A DNA stretch of 27,361 nucleotides from assembly GCA_024690445.1 (NCBI GenBank), contig JAILPD010000085.1, positions 1 through 27,361 of the forward strand. The letters run 5' to 3'. This stretch comes from Acholeplasmatales bacterium (GTDB lineage Bacteria > Bacillota_I > Bacilli_A > Acholeplasmatales > Anaeroplasmataceae). Positions 1-8,215 of the stretch are shown piece by piece. The first letter of the stretch is position 1. Each line of letters begins with the position of its first letter. The position numbers and the translations under genes are program-made. Under the pieces are notes generated by a model, which saw only the letters and a list, made by a program, of their open reading frames with translations, did no database searches and had not been told where the DNA came from.

Positions 1-72
1 GCATTTTCAGTAAAGATTGGAGCTCAATCATTATCTAAGATTGATACTTCAAAATATATAAAATTATATTAA
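1..72 (+). CDS. C-terminal tail of an unidentified protein (5' truncated by window edge)
   Basis: Frame 1 is open from the first base to a TAA at 70-72 and encodes 23 residues ending in KYIKLY. A strong hairpin with a T-run follows within 6 bases, as expected at a gene end. Too little is present to name a family. The reading rests on frame continuity and terminator position; chance openness over 23 codons in AT-rich DNA cannot be excluded. Confidence 0.5.
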   Translation, partial: AFSVKIGAQSLSKIDTSKYIKLY

Positions 73-77
73 TATGT

Positions 78-108
78 AAAAGGACTAATCGCTTGATTAG
101 TCCTTTTT
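78..108. terminator. Bidirectional intrinsic terminator
   Basis: Perfect inverted repeat: AAAAGGACTAATC, loop GCTT, then GATTAGTCCTTTTT. On the plus strand it is followed by T's and ends the truncated gene at 1-72. On the minus strand the hairpin also ends in TTTT and contains the stop codon of the small membrane protein gene at 97-402, so it probably serves both convergent units. Confidence 0.85.
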
Positions 109-402
109 AAATCCATGTATTTTACAATATCTAAAACATGCTTCTCTATTAGATATGTTTTCTAGTCTTCTATCCGTATATTTTTTAAATTTAATTGCTA
201 AAACAATATCTACTAAGCCAGCTAAAGCCATAATAGATCCAATAATGATAATTATTGTTGTTCTATTATAACAAGCTAAAAATGTACCAACACCTATTAA
301 TAATGCACCAAAAACAATAATAAATACAGAAATAACTATGCCAAGTTTCTTGGCAGTTTTTTTATATTTAGTGGCGTATTCCAATTCATCATCTTTAGTC
401 AT
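97..402 (-). CDS. Small membrane protein with two predicted transmembrane helices, unknown function
   Basis: About 101 residues. A charged Lys/Tyr-rich N-terminus of roughly 20 residues is followed by two hydrophobic stretches (about residues 20-42 and 48-68, the second with a run of five isoleucines), then a basic tail with two Cys. I prefer the ATG at 402, behind a GGTGG-like Shine-Dalgarno, over in-frame GTG codons at 414 and 411. That start overlaps the end of the upstream DUF368 gene by 8 bases, so translation is probably coupled. I recognise no family. Being last in a unit with a lipid-carrier translocase suggests an envelope role, but that is only inference from position. Confidence 0.7.
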   Translation of the reverse strand: MTKDDELEYATKYKKTAKKLGIVISVFIIVFGALLIGVGTFLACYNRTTIIIIIGSIMALAGLVDIVLAIKFKKYTDRRLENISNREACFRYCKIHGFKKD

Positions 403-1429
403 TTTTGCCACCACTTGGTTTATTAGTATTATTTATTTCTTCGATTAATTCCTGCCTCATTTTTTCTCTTTTTTCAGTAATTAATCTTTCTGTTTCCTTC
501 TTTTCATTTTCTTTATTATCAGATAATTGAATTAATAATAAGCTTCCAAATATACCAGCAGCAAATAAAATGACTGCGATAGTCCAAATAGCCCACATAT
601 AGAACACATTTGAACCAACATCAAGTGTCGCATATGTAAAATATCCTGCAATTGATGAATAATGTGTCATATTGACAAATTCATCCATTAATCCACCCTG
701 ATACATTAATACAAAAATAGATGCGATTACAAATCCTAAAATAGCCACATATGTAGCGATAGGAAATTTTTCTAATAACGTTGCGATAACTTTAGCAGCT
801 GAAAATAAACCAATTACAATACCAATACCAACACAAATTAGTACTAGTATTGAACCACCTAATGTTGATACCTTAAGTAAACCAGATATGGCACCCATAA
901 TTGTTTCATAATATCCAAATAAATAAAACATCATCATTCCAGATACACCAGGAACAACCATTGCTACACTCGCCAAAAATCCACATAATACTAATAATAA
1001 ATAATCATATACCTTTAAATCACTATTTACTACTTCAGGAAATGGAACATATAGTAATGAAATAACTGCCACGAATGAAATAATTAAAATCAAATAATGA
1101 TAAAACTTCATTTTTTTCTTTATTGGTTTAGTTATAGCTGGAAGTGAACCTAATATTAATCCAATAAATAATAAAGATATAGGTAATTCAAAATATTGTA
1201 ATCCCCAATCTATTATCTTAGCACCACCTAGAATAGCCGCTACAGCTCCTAAGCCAAATAATAATAAAAACAAAAATGAACTTTTAAATTTTTTAAATAA
1301 ATTATTAATTGAATCTAATAACTTTTCATATACTCCTGTGACTACAGCCATAGTACCACCAGATACACCAGGTATTAAGTTTGCAATTCCGAATAACATT
1401 CCCTTAAATATCAAAGATATATGTTTCAT
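395..1429 (-). CDS. popT: DUF368 family membrane protein (PopT-type undecaprenyl-phosphate translocase)
   Basis: A hydrophobic protein of 344 residues with about eight to ten membrane helices. It carries the family hallmark twice: IPGVSGG near residue 20 and VPGVSG near residue 160, consistent with an internal inverted duplication. DUF368 proteins such as S. aureus PopT are reported to return undecaprenyl phosphate to the cytoplasmic leaflet for wall and surface-polymer synthesis. The last 45 or so residues form a charged Lys/Glu-rich tail, probably cytoplasmic. An upstream in-frame TTG at 1441 lies against the GAGGTG ribosome site, so I chose the ATG at 1429. It lies 45 bases downstream of radC and overlaps the next small gene. 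The family call is strong; the substrate is taken from family knowledge. Confidence 0.88.
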   Translation of the reverse strand: MKHISLIFKGMLFGIANLIPGVSGGTMAVVTGVYEKLLDSINNLFKKFKSSFLFLLLFGLGAVAAILGGAKIIDWGLQYFELPISLLFIGLILGSLPAITKPIKKKMKFYHYLILIISFVAVISLLYVPFPEVVNSDLKVYDYLLLVLCGFLASVAMVVPGVSGMMMFYLFGYYETIMGAISGLLKVSTLGGSILVLICVGIGIVIGLFSAAKVIATLLEKFPIATYVAILGFVIASIFVLMYQGGLMDEFVNMTHYSSIAGYFTYATLDVGSNVFYMWAIWTIAVILFAAGIFGSLLLIQLSDNKENEKKETERLITEKREKMRQELIEEINNTNKPSGGKND

Positions 1430-1474
1430 ATAGCACCTCAAAAATACAAGGCTATTATATAATATTTATCATTT

Positions 1475-2137
1475 TTAAACAAGTTTTAAGCAACCTGATT
1501 CAGAAAAAGAATAATACATTCCTCTTGATATAATTAGGTGATCAAAAAGATGAATATTCATTTCTCTTAAGATATTTAATAAATCTATTGTTGAGGCAAT
1601 ATCATTTTCACTAGGATTAAGACTCCCTTTTGGGTGATTATGAACTAAAAAGATGCCATAAGCCTCTAAATTTAGAGCATTTTTAACAATATCTTTTATA
1701 GGCATTCTAATCATATCTTTTGAATTATCTGTATATTTATCCTTTTTTATTATGCTTAATCTATGGTCTACATAAACTACACTTAATACTTCATTTTCTA
1801 ATAAATAATAATCAGGATAAATATATCTAAATAAAGTCTCTGCAGAATCAAGTTTAATCTCATTAACTTCATCATTGATTATTCTTCTTGTTACCTCAAA
1901 ACAAGCAAGTAACTTAGAAGCCTTAGCGGCCTTTATTCCTTTAATTTTGATTATTTCATAATAATCCATATTAAAAAGCTTTCTAAAGCCAAATTTATCC
2001 ACTAATCTCTTACTTAATTCAAAGACTGATTCTTCCTTAGTTCCAGTATCTAATAATAAAGCTAACAATTCATAATCATCTAATGCCTTAATGCCTTCAG
2101 TAATTAATTTTTCTCTTGGTAATAATTCATCTTCCAT
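1475..2137 (-). CDS. radC: RadC-family JAB/MPN domain protein
   Basis: 220 residues. The N-terminus has the family's LPREKLITEG start and a helix-hairpin-helix region (IKGIKAAKASKL, about residues 65-80). The C-terminal JAB/MPN domain shows the complete JAMM metal motif: His166-x-His168 in VHNHP, then PS and Asp179. RadC was once thought to act in DNA repair; its true role is unsettled and it is often used only as a marker. The apparent GTG start at 2146 is part of the AGGTGA Shine-Dalgarno, so I take the ATG at 2137, five bases further on. It follows the valS-folC terminator and is probably the first gene of a unit with the DUF368 gene. Length fits full-length RadC. Confidence 0.92.
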   Translation of the reverse strand: MEDELLPREKLITEGIKALDDYELLALLLDTGTKEESVFELSKRLVDKFGFRKLFNMDYYEIIKIKGIKAAKASKLLACFEVTRRIINDEVNEIKLDSAETLFRYIYPDYYLLENEVLSVVYVDHRLSIIKKDKYTDNSKDMIRMPIKDIVKNALNLEAYGIFLVHNHPKGSLNPSENDIASTIDLLNILREMNIHLFDHLIISRGMYYSFSESGCLKLV

Positions 2138-2201
2138 ATTTCTCACCTACAATAATCATACAATATTATTTTTTGAGAAAATAGATTCTTTGATTTGAAA
2201 A

Positions 2202-2224
2202 AAATAGCCTATTAAAGGCTATTT
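2202..2224 (-). terminator. Intrinsic terminator of the GNAT-valS-folC operon
   Basis: Arms AAATAGCCT and AGGCTATTT with a 5-base loop. On the minus strand the hairpin runs straight into seven T's. The folC stop codon TAG lies inside the hairpin. Confidence 0.85.
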
Positions 2225-3466
2225 CTTATAATAATATTCTCTTATTTGTGATACAAAATGAAGGGAACCTGTTATTAATAGGATTTCATTTTTATCTAAA
2301 TCATTAATTGCCTTATCAAGACAGTTTTTAAAATCATTAATTAATTCATATTTCTTATTTGTATATTCTTCAAAATGAATATCTTCTATTTGTCTTAAAT
2401 CAACAATTTTTGTGAAATAAAAATAATCAGTTATATCTTCTAATCTTTTTATCATTTTAGGATAATCCTTATCCTGAAGTGCCGAAAAGATTGTTTTTAT
2501 TTTCTTATCCTTCTTTAATTCTTTTAATGTATTTGCAATAGCATTAATAGCATGAATATTATGAGCACCATCCAATAAAATTAATGGATTCTTATTTAAT
2601 ACTTCCATTCTACCAGGCCATCTTACATTTTCTAATGCATATTCTATTAAAGTATCTGGATAATCCTTATCAAAATATTTTACTGCCTCAATCGCAAGTG
2701 CGGAATTATATGCTTGATAATTTCCTAATAGGTTAGATGCATATTGATGATTCTTATATTCAAAATATGTTTTATCACTAACCTTAATATTAGATATACC
2801 ATCAATAAATCTCATATCGACATTATTGCATTTAGCATAATTACTAAAATGTTCTCTTAATGATTCATCTACAGTAGTTAAACATGTCATATTAGTTTTT
2901 GCAATCCCTAGCTTATGATTAGCTATTTTTTCTAATGTATCGCCTAATTGTTGCATATGATCATAGCCAATGTTTGTAATGATAGCTAAATCATAATCTA
3001 AAAAATTAGTTGAATCTAGTAAACCACCTAGGCCACATTCAATTACCGCAATATCAATATTTCTATCGCTAAACCACATTAATGCCATTAATAATGTCAA
3101 TTCAAAGAATGGTAAATGATCATTATATTTCTTTTCATATTCGATATTAAAATCATACAAAATATTCATATAATGCATTATTTCTGAATCAGAAATATAT
3201 CTATCATTTATTTGAATTCTTTCATTAAATGAGATTACAAATGGTGATACAAACATACCAACATGCAAATTTTTAAGCATTAGCATATTCTTTATATATT
3301 GGCATGTTGATCCTTTACCATTTGTACCAGCAACATGTATCTTTTTATAAGGTGTTTTAATATTTAATAATTTAGCACATAAAGTAATTCTATCTAAATT
3401 TTCTCTAGGTGCTGTTTTCTTTTGATTATATAGATAACTATATACTTCTTCAATTGTGTTAAACAA
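2219..3466 (-). CDS. folC: Bifunctional folylpolyglutamate synthase / dihydrofolate synthase
   Basis: 415 residues, normal for the family. It has the Mur-ligase ATP-binding loop GTNGKGST (residues 47-54), the following KNMLMLKNLHVGMFVSP segment, the ECGLGG motif that helps bind Mg/ATP, and the LLDGAHN motif of the C-terminal domain. It adds glutamate to folates (and possibly to dihydropteroate) in the cytoplasm. The start is an uncommon TTG at 3466, preceded at 7 bases by AAGGGAG; no ATG sits nearby and the family N-terminus begins here. It lies 17 bases behind valS, the same order as the valS-folC pair of Bacillus subtilis, so it is under the same T-box. Confidence 0.93.
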   Translation of the reverse strand: MFNTIEEVYSYLYNQKKTAPRENLDRITLCAKLLNIKTPYKKIHVAGTNGKGSTCQYIKNMLMLKNLHVGMFVSPFVISFNERIQINDRYISDSEIMHYMNILYDFNIEYEKKYNDHLPFFELTLLMALMWFSDRNIDIAVIECGLGGLLDSTNFLDYDLAIITNIGYDHMQQLGDTLEKIANHKLGIAKTNMTCLTTVDESLREHFSNYAKCNNVDMRFIDGISNIKVSDKTYFEYKNHQYASNLLGNYQAYNSALAIEAVKYFDKDYPDTLIEYALENVRWPGRMEVLNKNPLILLDGAHNIHAINAIANTLKELKKDKKIKTIFSALQDKDYPKMIKRLEDITDYFYFTKIVDLRQIEDIHFEEYTNKKYELINDFKNCLDKAINDLDKNEILLITGSLHFVSQIREYYYKK

Positions 3467-3483
3467 ATTAACACTCCCTTATT

Positions 3484-6099
3484 TTATAATCCTAATTCCT
3501 TTAATGCCTTTAATACATCCTCATATTGAGCCTTATATTCGGCTTGTTTTGCTTTTTCAGCCTCTACCTTAGCTGCAGGAGCCTTATTTACAAATGATGG
3601 ATTATTAAGCATTTTTTCTGATCTTTGAAGCTCAGCCTCAAGTCTTTCCTTAGTTAAAGTTAATTTCTTAATAACTTCTTCTTTATTAACTAAATCATCT
3701 TCAGGGATATATAAATTAGCCATTGATAATACTACAACTACATTACCCTTAGCTGAAATTTCTTTATCTGTAAATACTAATTCCTTTGGATTAGTAAATT
3801 TAGTTAAATAATTCTTTGTTAAATTTAATACATCTAAAGTTTCCTTATCCTTAGCATAAATAGTTATAGAAATAGGATCCTTTGGAGCCTTATTAGCCTT
3901 TGCTCTTTCATTTCTTACTGCAGTAATGATTTCGCATACATCAGAAATTGCAGTTAAAGCCATATCATTATCATATTTCTTATTAACCTTAGGCCAAGCT
4001 GAAATAGTAATTGATTTTTCAGTATGAGGTAATACTTGATAAATCTCTTCTGTAATAAATGGAATAAATGGATGTAACATCTTAACGATTTGAGTTAATA
4101 CATATACTAATACATTCTTTGTATTTTCAATGTTTTCACTATCATTAGATTGCATATCAACCTTAGAAATTTCAACATACCATGAAGCAAAATCATCCCA
4201 TACAAATGTATATAATGATTTAGCTGCCTCACCAAATTCATACTTATCCATGTTGTAATCAACATTTTCAATTACTCTATTTAATTTAGCTAAAATCCAC
4301 TTAGATGCTAAATTTAATGTATCATATTTGATTTCTGATACTTTAAAATCATCACCTAAATTCATCATTACATATCTTGAGATATTCCAAATCTTATTTA
4401 AATAATTCCACGATGATTCAACCTTTTCATCATCATATCTTAAATCTAAGCCTGGAGCGGAATTAGTAGTTAAGAAATATCTTAATGAATCTGTACCATA
4501 TTTAGCAATTACATCAAATGGGTCTACACCATTTCCTAAAGACTTAGACATCTTTCTTCCTTGTTTATCTCTAATTAAACCATGGATTAAGATATCCTTA
4601 AATGGCGCCTTACCAGTAAATTCAACACCCTGGAATAACATTCTAGATACCCAGAAGAAAATAATATCATAGCCAGTTACTAATACACTAGTTGGATAAT
4701 ATCTCTTTAATAGATCAGTGTTTTCAGGCCAGCCTAATGTTGAGAATGGCCATAAAGCACTTGAGAACCATGTATCTAATACATCTTCATCTTGTACCCA
4801 ACCATCACCTGGACATTCAACTTGAACCTTCACTTCATCATCTTTATACCAAGCCGGAATTCTATGACCCCACCATAATTGTCTTGAAACACACCAGTCT
4901 TGGATAGTTTCAGGATCTAACCAGTGTTCAAGTGTTTGCTTAAATCTTTCTGGTACGAATCTATATTCGTCATTTTCTAATACTTGCTTAGCAAGTACAT
5001 CCATCTTTACAAACCATTGCTTAGAAAGTCTAGGTTCAACAACTACACCAGTTCTTTCACTATGACCAACAGAGTGCATGATTGGTTCCTTCTTTACGAA
5101 TAAACCACTCTTAGTTAAATCTAGAATTAGGTTTTCTCTACATTCAAATCTATCTTGACCTTGATACTTACCAGCCATTTCATTCATAGTACCATCATCA
5201 TTCATACATAATGGCATAGCTAAATTATGACGCTTACCAACTTCAAAGTCATTAGGGTCATGAGCAGGTGTTACCTTAACACAACCAGTACCAAATTCAA
5301 TATCTACATACTCATCTGCGATAACAGGAATTTGAATATCAGTACCTGGAATATATACCATCTTACCGATAATATCCTTATATCTATCGTCATTAGGATT
5401 TACCATGATTGCTTGGTCAGCAAACATTGTTTCAGGACGTGTTGTGGCAATTGTTACACCATTCTTACCATCTCCATCAACAAATGGATAGATAAAATGA
5501 TAGAAAGCACCTTCCACATCCTTATGCTCAACTTCAATATTAGATAGGGCAGTTCTTGCTTGACAGTCCCAGTTAATAATTCTTTCACCTTGATATAATA
5601 AACCCTTATTATATAGAGTGATAAATACATGGTTAACAGCCTTATTTAAGCCTTCATCTAATGTAAATCTTTCCTTAGTATAATCTAAAGATAAACCTAA
5701 AGCAGCCCACTGTGAACGAATAATCTTAGCATATTCCTTCTTCCACTTCCAAGCCTCTTCTAAGAACTTTTCTCTTCCTAAATCATATCTTGAAACACCT
5801 TGTTCCTTTAATTTAGCATCAACCTTTGCTTGTGTTGCAATACCAGCATGGTCCATACCAGGAAGCCATAGGGCATCATAGCCTTGCATTCTCTTTCTTC
5901 TAATAATAATATCTTGTAAAGTTGTATCCCAAGAATGTCCTAAATGTAGCTTACCAGTTACATTTGGTGGTGGAATAACAATTGTAAATGGTTCTTTAGA
6001 TAAATCGCCAGCCTCAAAGAATCCACCCTTTAGCCAGAAATCATATTTACCTTCTTCAACCTCTTTAAAATCATATTTTGGTTTTAATTCCTTACTCAT
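3484..6099 (-). CDS. valS: Valyl-tRNA synthetase
   Basis: 871 residues, the normal length. A class I synthetase: PPPNVTGKLHLGH holds the HIGH motif (HLGH, residues 52-55) and RKMSKS is at 515-520. The editing (CP1) domain shows TTRPETMFAD at 219-228, and a coiled-coil C-terminal arm (about residues 800-871) ends the protein. It charges tRNA-Val and removes misactivated threonine. The start codon overlaps the stop of the upstream acetyltransferase by four bases (ATGA), so the two are translationally coupled. A T-box leader at 6636-6870 with a valine specifier supports the call independently. Confidence 0.98.
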   Translation of the reverse strand: MSKELKPKYDFKEVEEGKYDFWLKGGFFEAGDLSKEPFTIVIPPPNVTGKLHLGHSWDTTLQDIIIRRKRMQGYDALWLPGMDHAGIATQAKVDAKLKEQGVSRYDLGREKFLEEAWKWKKEYAKIIRSQWAALGLSLDYTKERFTLDEGLNKAVNHVFITLYNKGLLYQGERIINWDCQARTALSNIEVEHKDVEGAFYHFIYPFVDGDGKNGVTIATTRPETMFADQAIMVNPNDDRYKDIIGKMVYIPGTDIQIPVIADEYVDIEFGTGCVKVTPAHDPNDFEVGKRHNLAMPLCMNDDGTMNEMAGKYQGQDRFECRENLILDLTKSGLFVKKEPIMHSVGHSERTGVVVEPRLSKQWFVKMDVLAKQVLENDEYRFVPERFKQTLEHWLDPETIQDWCVSRQLWWGHRIPAWYKDDEVKVQVECPGDGWVQDEDVLDTWFSSALWPFSTLGWPENTDLLKRYYPTSVLVTGYDIIFFWVSRMLFQGVEFTGKAPFKDILIHGLIRDKQGRKMSKSLGNGVDPFDVIAKYGTDSLRYFLTTNSAPGLDLRYDDEKVESSWNYLNKIWNISRYVMMNLGDDFKVSEIKYDTLNLASKWILAKLNRVIENVDYNMDKYEFGEAAKSLYTFVWDDFASWYVEISKVDMQSNDSENIENTKNVLVYVLTQIVKMLHPFIPFITEEIYQVLPHTEKSITISAWPKVNKKYDNDMALTAISDVCEIITAVRNERAKANKAPKDPISITIYAKDKETLDVLNLTKNYLTKFTNPKELVFTDKEISAKGNVVVVLSMANLYIPEDDLVNKEEVIKKLTLTKERLEAELQRSEKMLNNPSFVNKAPAAKVEAEKAKQAEYKAQYEDVLKALKELGL

Positions 6100-6635
6100 A
6101 ATAATCTCTTCCTTTCATATTCTTCTCTTGTCATGCTGTAAAAGTCAGCATCTATTAATCTACCATCATATAAAACCTTAAATTTACATAATCTACCATC
6201 ATAATTAAATCCAGCCTTTTCGATGACTCGCTTAGATGCATAGTTATCAGAATGATGTCCTACTTCTAGTACATCACAATCTGTAAATCTAAAGACATAA
6301 TCAATAACAAGCTTAATAGCCTCACTCATATATCCCTTTCCCCAATATTTAGAATTTAAAGAAAAGCCAAGCTGTTTACATCTTTTATATTTTCTAATTC
6401 CACTATTGTAAATAGATATACTACCGATTAACTTTTTGTTTTCTAATAAGACAATACCAAACGATTCTTTAGATATTATATGACCAGATAAGACTCGTTT
6501 TGCTATTTCAATGTTAGGTACTGGCTTCCATCCGGCTTGAGGCCCAACATTTGGATCACTAGCATATTCATAAAAGTCATCAATATCGTTGAAACTATAA
6601 TCTCTTATTAATATTCTTTCTCCCTTTAATTTCAT
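6096..6635 (-). CDS. GNAT acetyltransferase, RimJ/RimL-like
   Basis: 179 residues. It begins MKLKGERILIRDYSFNDIDD, the typical start of the RimJ/RimL/Acetyltransf_3 group, and has the acetyl-CoA loop LGFSLNSKYWGKGYMSEA at about residues 89-106, followed by the Asn/Ala-rich KRVIEKAGF helix. Such enzymes transfer acetyl groups to protein N-termini, amino acids, antibiotics or other amines; nothing visible fixes the substrate. It is the first gene of a T-box-controlled operon and overlaps valS by four bases, so it is made together with ValS when charged tRNA-Val is short. The ATG directly follows the T-run of the riboswitch terminator; its Shine-Dalgarno (GAGGG) lies inside the terminator's 3' arm. 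Confidence 0.9.
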   Translation of the reverse strand: MKLKGERILIRDYSFNDIDDFYEYASDPNVGPQAGWKPVPNIEIAKRVLSGHIISKESFGIVLLENKKLIGSISIYNSGIRKYKRCKQLGFSLNSKYWGKGYMSEAIKLVIDYVFRFTDCDVLEVGHHSDNYASKRVIEKAGFNYDGRLCKFKVLYDGRLIDADFYSMTREEYERKRLL

Positions 6636-6672
6636 AAAAAAAGCCCTCAGAAATAGTTTCCTACTTCTAAGG
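6636..6672 (-). terminator. T-box regulatory terminator that also covers a ribosome-binding site
   Basis: On the minus strand CCTTAGAAGTAG pairs with CTATTTCTGAGG around a GAAA loop, using G-U pairs at two positions, then GC and seven T's. The last T directly precedes the ATG of the acetyltransferase. The only plausible Shine-Dalgarno for that gene, GAGGG at about 6648-6644, lies in the 3' arm. The stem can therefore block translation as well as end transcription. Confidence 0.88.
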
Positions 6673-6870
6673 ACGAATTATCGCGGTACCACCTTAGTTC
6701 TATATCAGAAGATATAGCACTCAATTATCTCTTAACGCGAGTAACGTACGGTTCTACTATTATTTCTTCCGTAAGCTCCAAAGCTACCTTCCAAATAATC
6801 CTTTAGATATTTCCACCAAACATATCCTCTCTATAAATAGAATTAAATGTACTCCTCTTTTTCAACGCAC
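6636..6870 (-). promoter_or_regulatory. T-box riboswitch leader, valine type
   Basis: The leader runs from the predicted start site to the GNAT ATG. The conserved T-box element AAGGTGGTACCGCG lies at about 6695-6682. Stem I features are visible upstream: an AGTA-type internal-loop sequence near 6855, AGAGAGG near 6830, and a GGTGGAA distal-loop region near 6815. Opposite the AGTA side I read a specifier GTT followed by A at 6745-6743; GTA at 6749-6747 is the alternative. Both are valine codons and agree with the downstream valS. Uncharged tRNA-Val would pair with the specifier and T-box bulge and favour the antiterminator. No Stem II drawing was computed. Confidence 0.93.
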
Positions 6871-6876
6871 AAAAAT

Positions 6877-6905
6877 ATTTTATTAAATATTTATTACAAA
6901 GTCAA
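6877..6905 (-). promoter_or_regulatory. Promoter of the T-box GNAT-valS-folC operon
   Basis: -35 TTGACT (6905-6900), 17-base spacer, -10 TAAAAT (6882-6877). Transcription would start near 6870, just before the T-box stem I. The -35 box lies only 16 bases beyond the stop of the hydrolase gene, and no terminator is visible between them. Confidence 0.8.
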
Positions 6906-6921
6906 TTAAATTAGCGATTTA

Positions 6922-8199
6922 CTATAAAGTTTTAGCCCACTCATCAATCTTATTAATTAACTCGTGATATTTTACTGAATCAGCCTTTTCACTAATTTCT
7001 GTATGCTCGCTATCTTTAAAATAGATAAATTCATGAGTAATACTATTATTAACTAAGCAATTTTCTAAAGTGCCATACTGAGAAATACCAACAATACTAT
7101 CCTTTCCACCATAAGCACAAATGATAGGATAATCATTAGTTGTATTTTCTATCCAATATGTTACTGATAATAAATCCTCTCCACCACCAGTAGATGTCAA
7201 AGAGTTTGAAGCTTCATTTGGATTTATAATCTCTTCCTTATTTTCATCTGTTGATGCTTCAATTTCAGCTTGAGTAAATGGAACACCACACATACCATTA
7301 GCAATCTTCATTGTATTATAATTATTCCATGTATAATCTTCTCCTGATACAGGAAGTTCAGCGATATTATCATCAGCAACTTGATTCATAAGTGCCGAAT
7401 ATGTTATACCTGCATTTAATACTTCTGGAGTTGCATTTTTAAATTTTTTCCAGCTATATGATTTAATATCAACAGGTCCAACTGCATCAATTATAAACTT
7501 AATTGGAAGTGGTGATTTATCTCCTCTACTATATGAATATAACATTGCAAGATGTGAACCACTTGATGCACCACCTATTACAAGATTTAGTTTTGTATCA
7601 TCAAATCCTAAATCACTCTTTAATACTTCCTTAATAGATGCGATACATGCATCTATTTCATCTAAGTTTCTAAAGATAGATAATGATTTATCATCCATAG
7701 TTCTCTTTAATAAGCTATATTTTATAGTTGCAGAAATATAACCTTTTTTAGCAAATTCATAAACATAATCATTAACATCTGTTTTAAATCCACTAACCCA
7801 AGCTCCACCATGAATAAATAGGATAATAGTATTATTAGCAGATTTATTTAGATTAGTTGGAACATATAAATCATAATTATTTCTACTTTTATTTCCTGAA
7901 TAGTCATTATTATCATTTACAAAATATTGATTTTCATTTGCACCACCAACTTTATAAGTATTTACTACTGCATCATTTTTAGCATATGAAATACTCTTAA
8001 AACAATAAATATTAGGTAGGCCATCAACATCTCTATTTAATACACCACCAGCAGTTACACCAGTTTCAGCTTCTTTTTCAACATAAGGAGTAAATGAATT
8101 CTTTACTTCAATATCTTCATCGCTAAACAAGCTACAGCTCATAAGACTTGTTGAAAATAGACCCAATAATAGAGGAATAATAATTTTCTTAAATTTCAT
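6922..8199 (-). CDS. Lipoprotein alpha/beta hydrolase (BD-FAE/HSL-like esterase)
   Basis: 425 residues. The N-terminus is a lipoprotein signal with lipobox LMSC, so Cys22 would be lipidated and the enzyme held outside the membrane. Hydrolase motifs occur in order: HGGAW (130-134, oxyanion hole), GASSG with nucleophile Ser212, GGKDS with Asp367, and SEHTE with His399, a complete Ser-Asp-His triad. The family includes carbohydrate and other esterases; the substrate is unknown. A stretch of about 60 residues between the nucleophile and acid looks like a cap insertion. I chose the ATG at 8199, 9 bases behind GGAGG; longer in-frame extensions would spoil the signal peptide. It lies 16 bases behind the membrane protein gene, in one operon. 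Confidence 0.85.
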   Translation of the reverse strand: MKFKKIIIPLLLGLFSTSLMSCSLFSDEDIEVKNSFTPYVEKEAETGVTAGGVLNRDVDGLPNIYCFKSISYAKNDAVVNTYKVGGANENQYFVNDNNDYSGNKSRNNYDLYVPTNLNKSANNTIILFIHGGAWVSGFKTDVNDYVYEFAKKGYISATIKYSLLKRTMDDKSLSIFRNLDEIDACIASIKEVLKSDLGFDDTKLNLVIGGASSGSHLAMLYSYSRGDKSPLPIKFIIDAVGPVDIKSYSWKKFKNATPEVLNAGITYSALMNQVADDNIAELPVSGEDYTWNNYNTMKIANGMCGVPFTQAEIEASTDENKEEIINPNEASNSLTSTGGGEDLLSVTYWIENTTNDYPIICAYGGKDSIVGISQYGTLENCLVNNSITHEFIYFKDSEHTEISEKADSVKYHELINKIDEWAKTL

Positions 8200-8215
8200 A
8201 CATATCTTCCTCCTT

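Noticed and set aside
4692..5547. Plus-strand open frames of 71 and 106 codons opposite valS
   Set aside because: They lie wholly inside a well-supported valS, have no ribosome site and read like reverse translations of coding sequence (low-complexity His/Leu/Ile runs).
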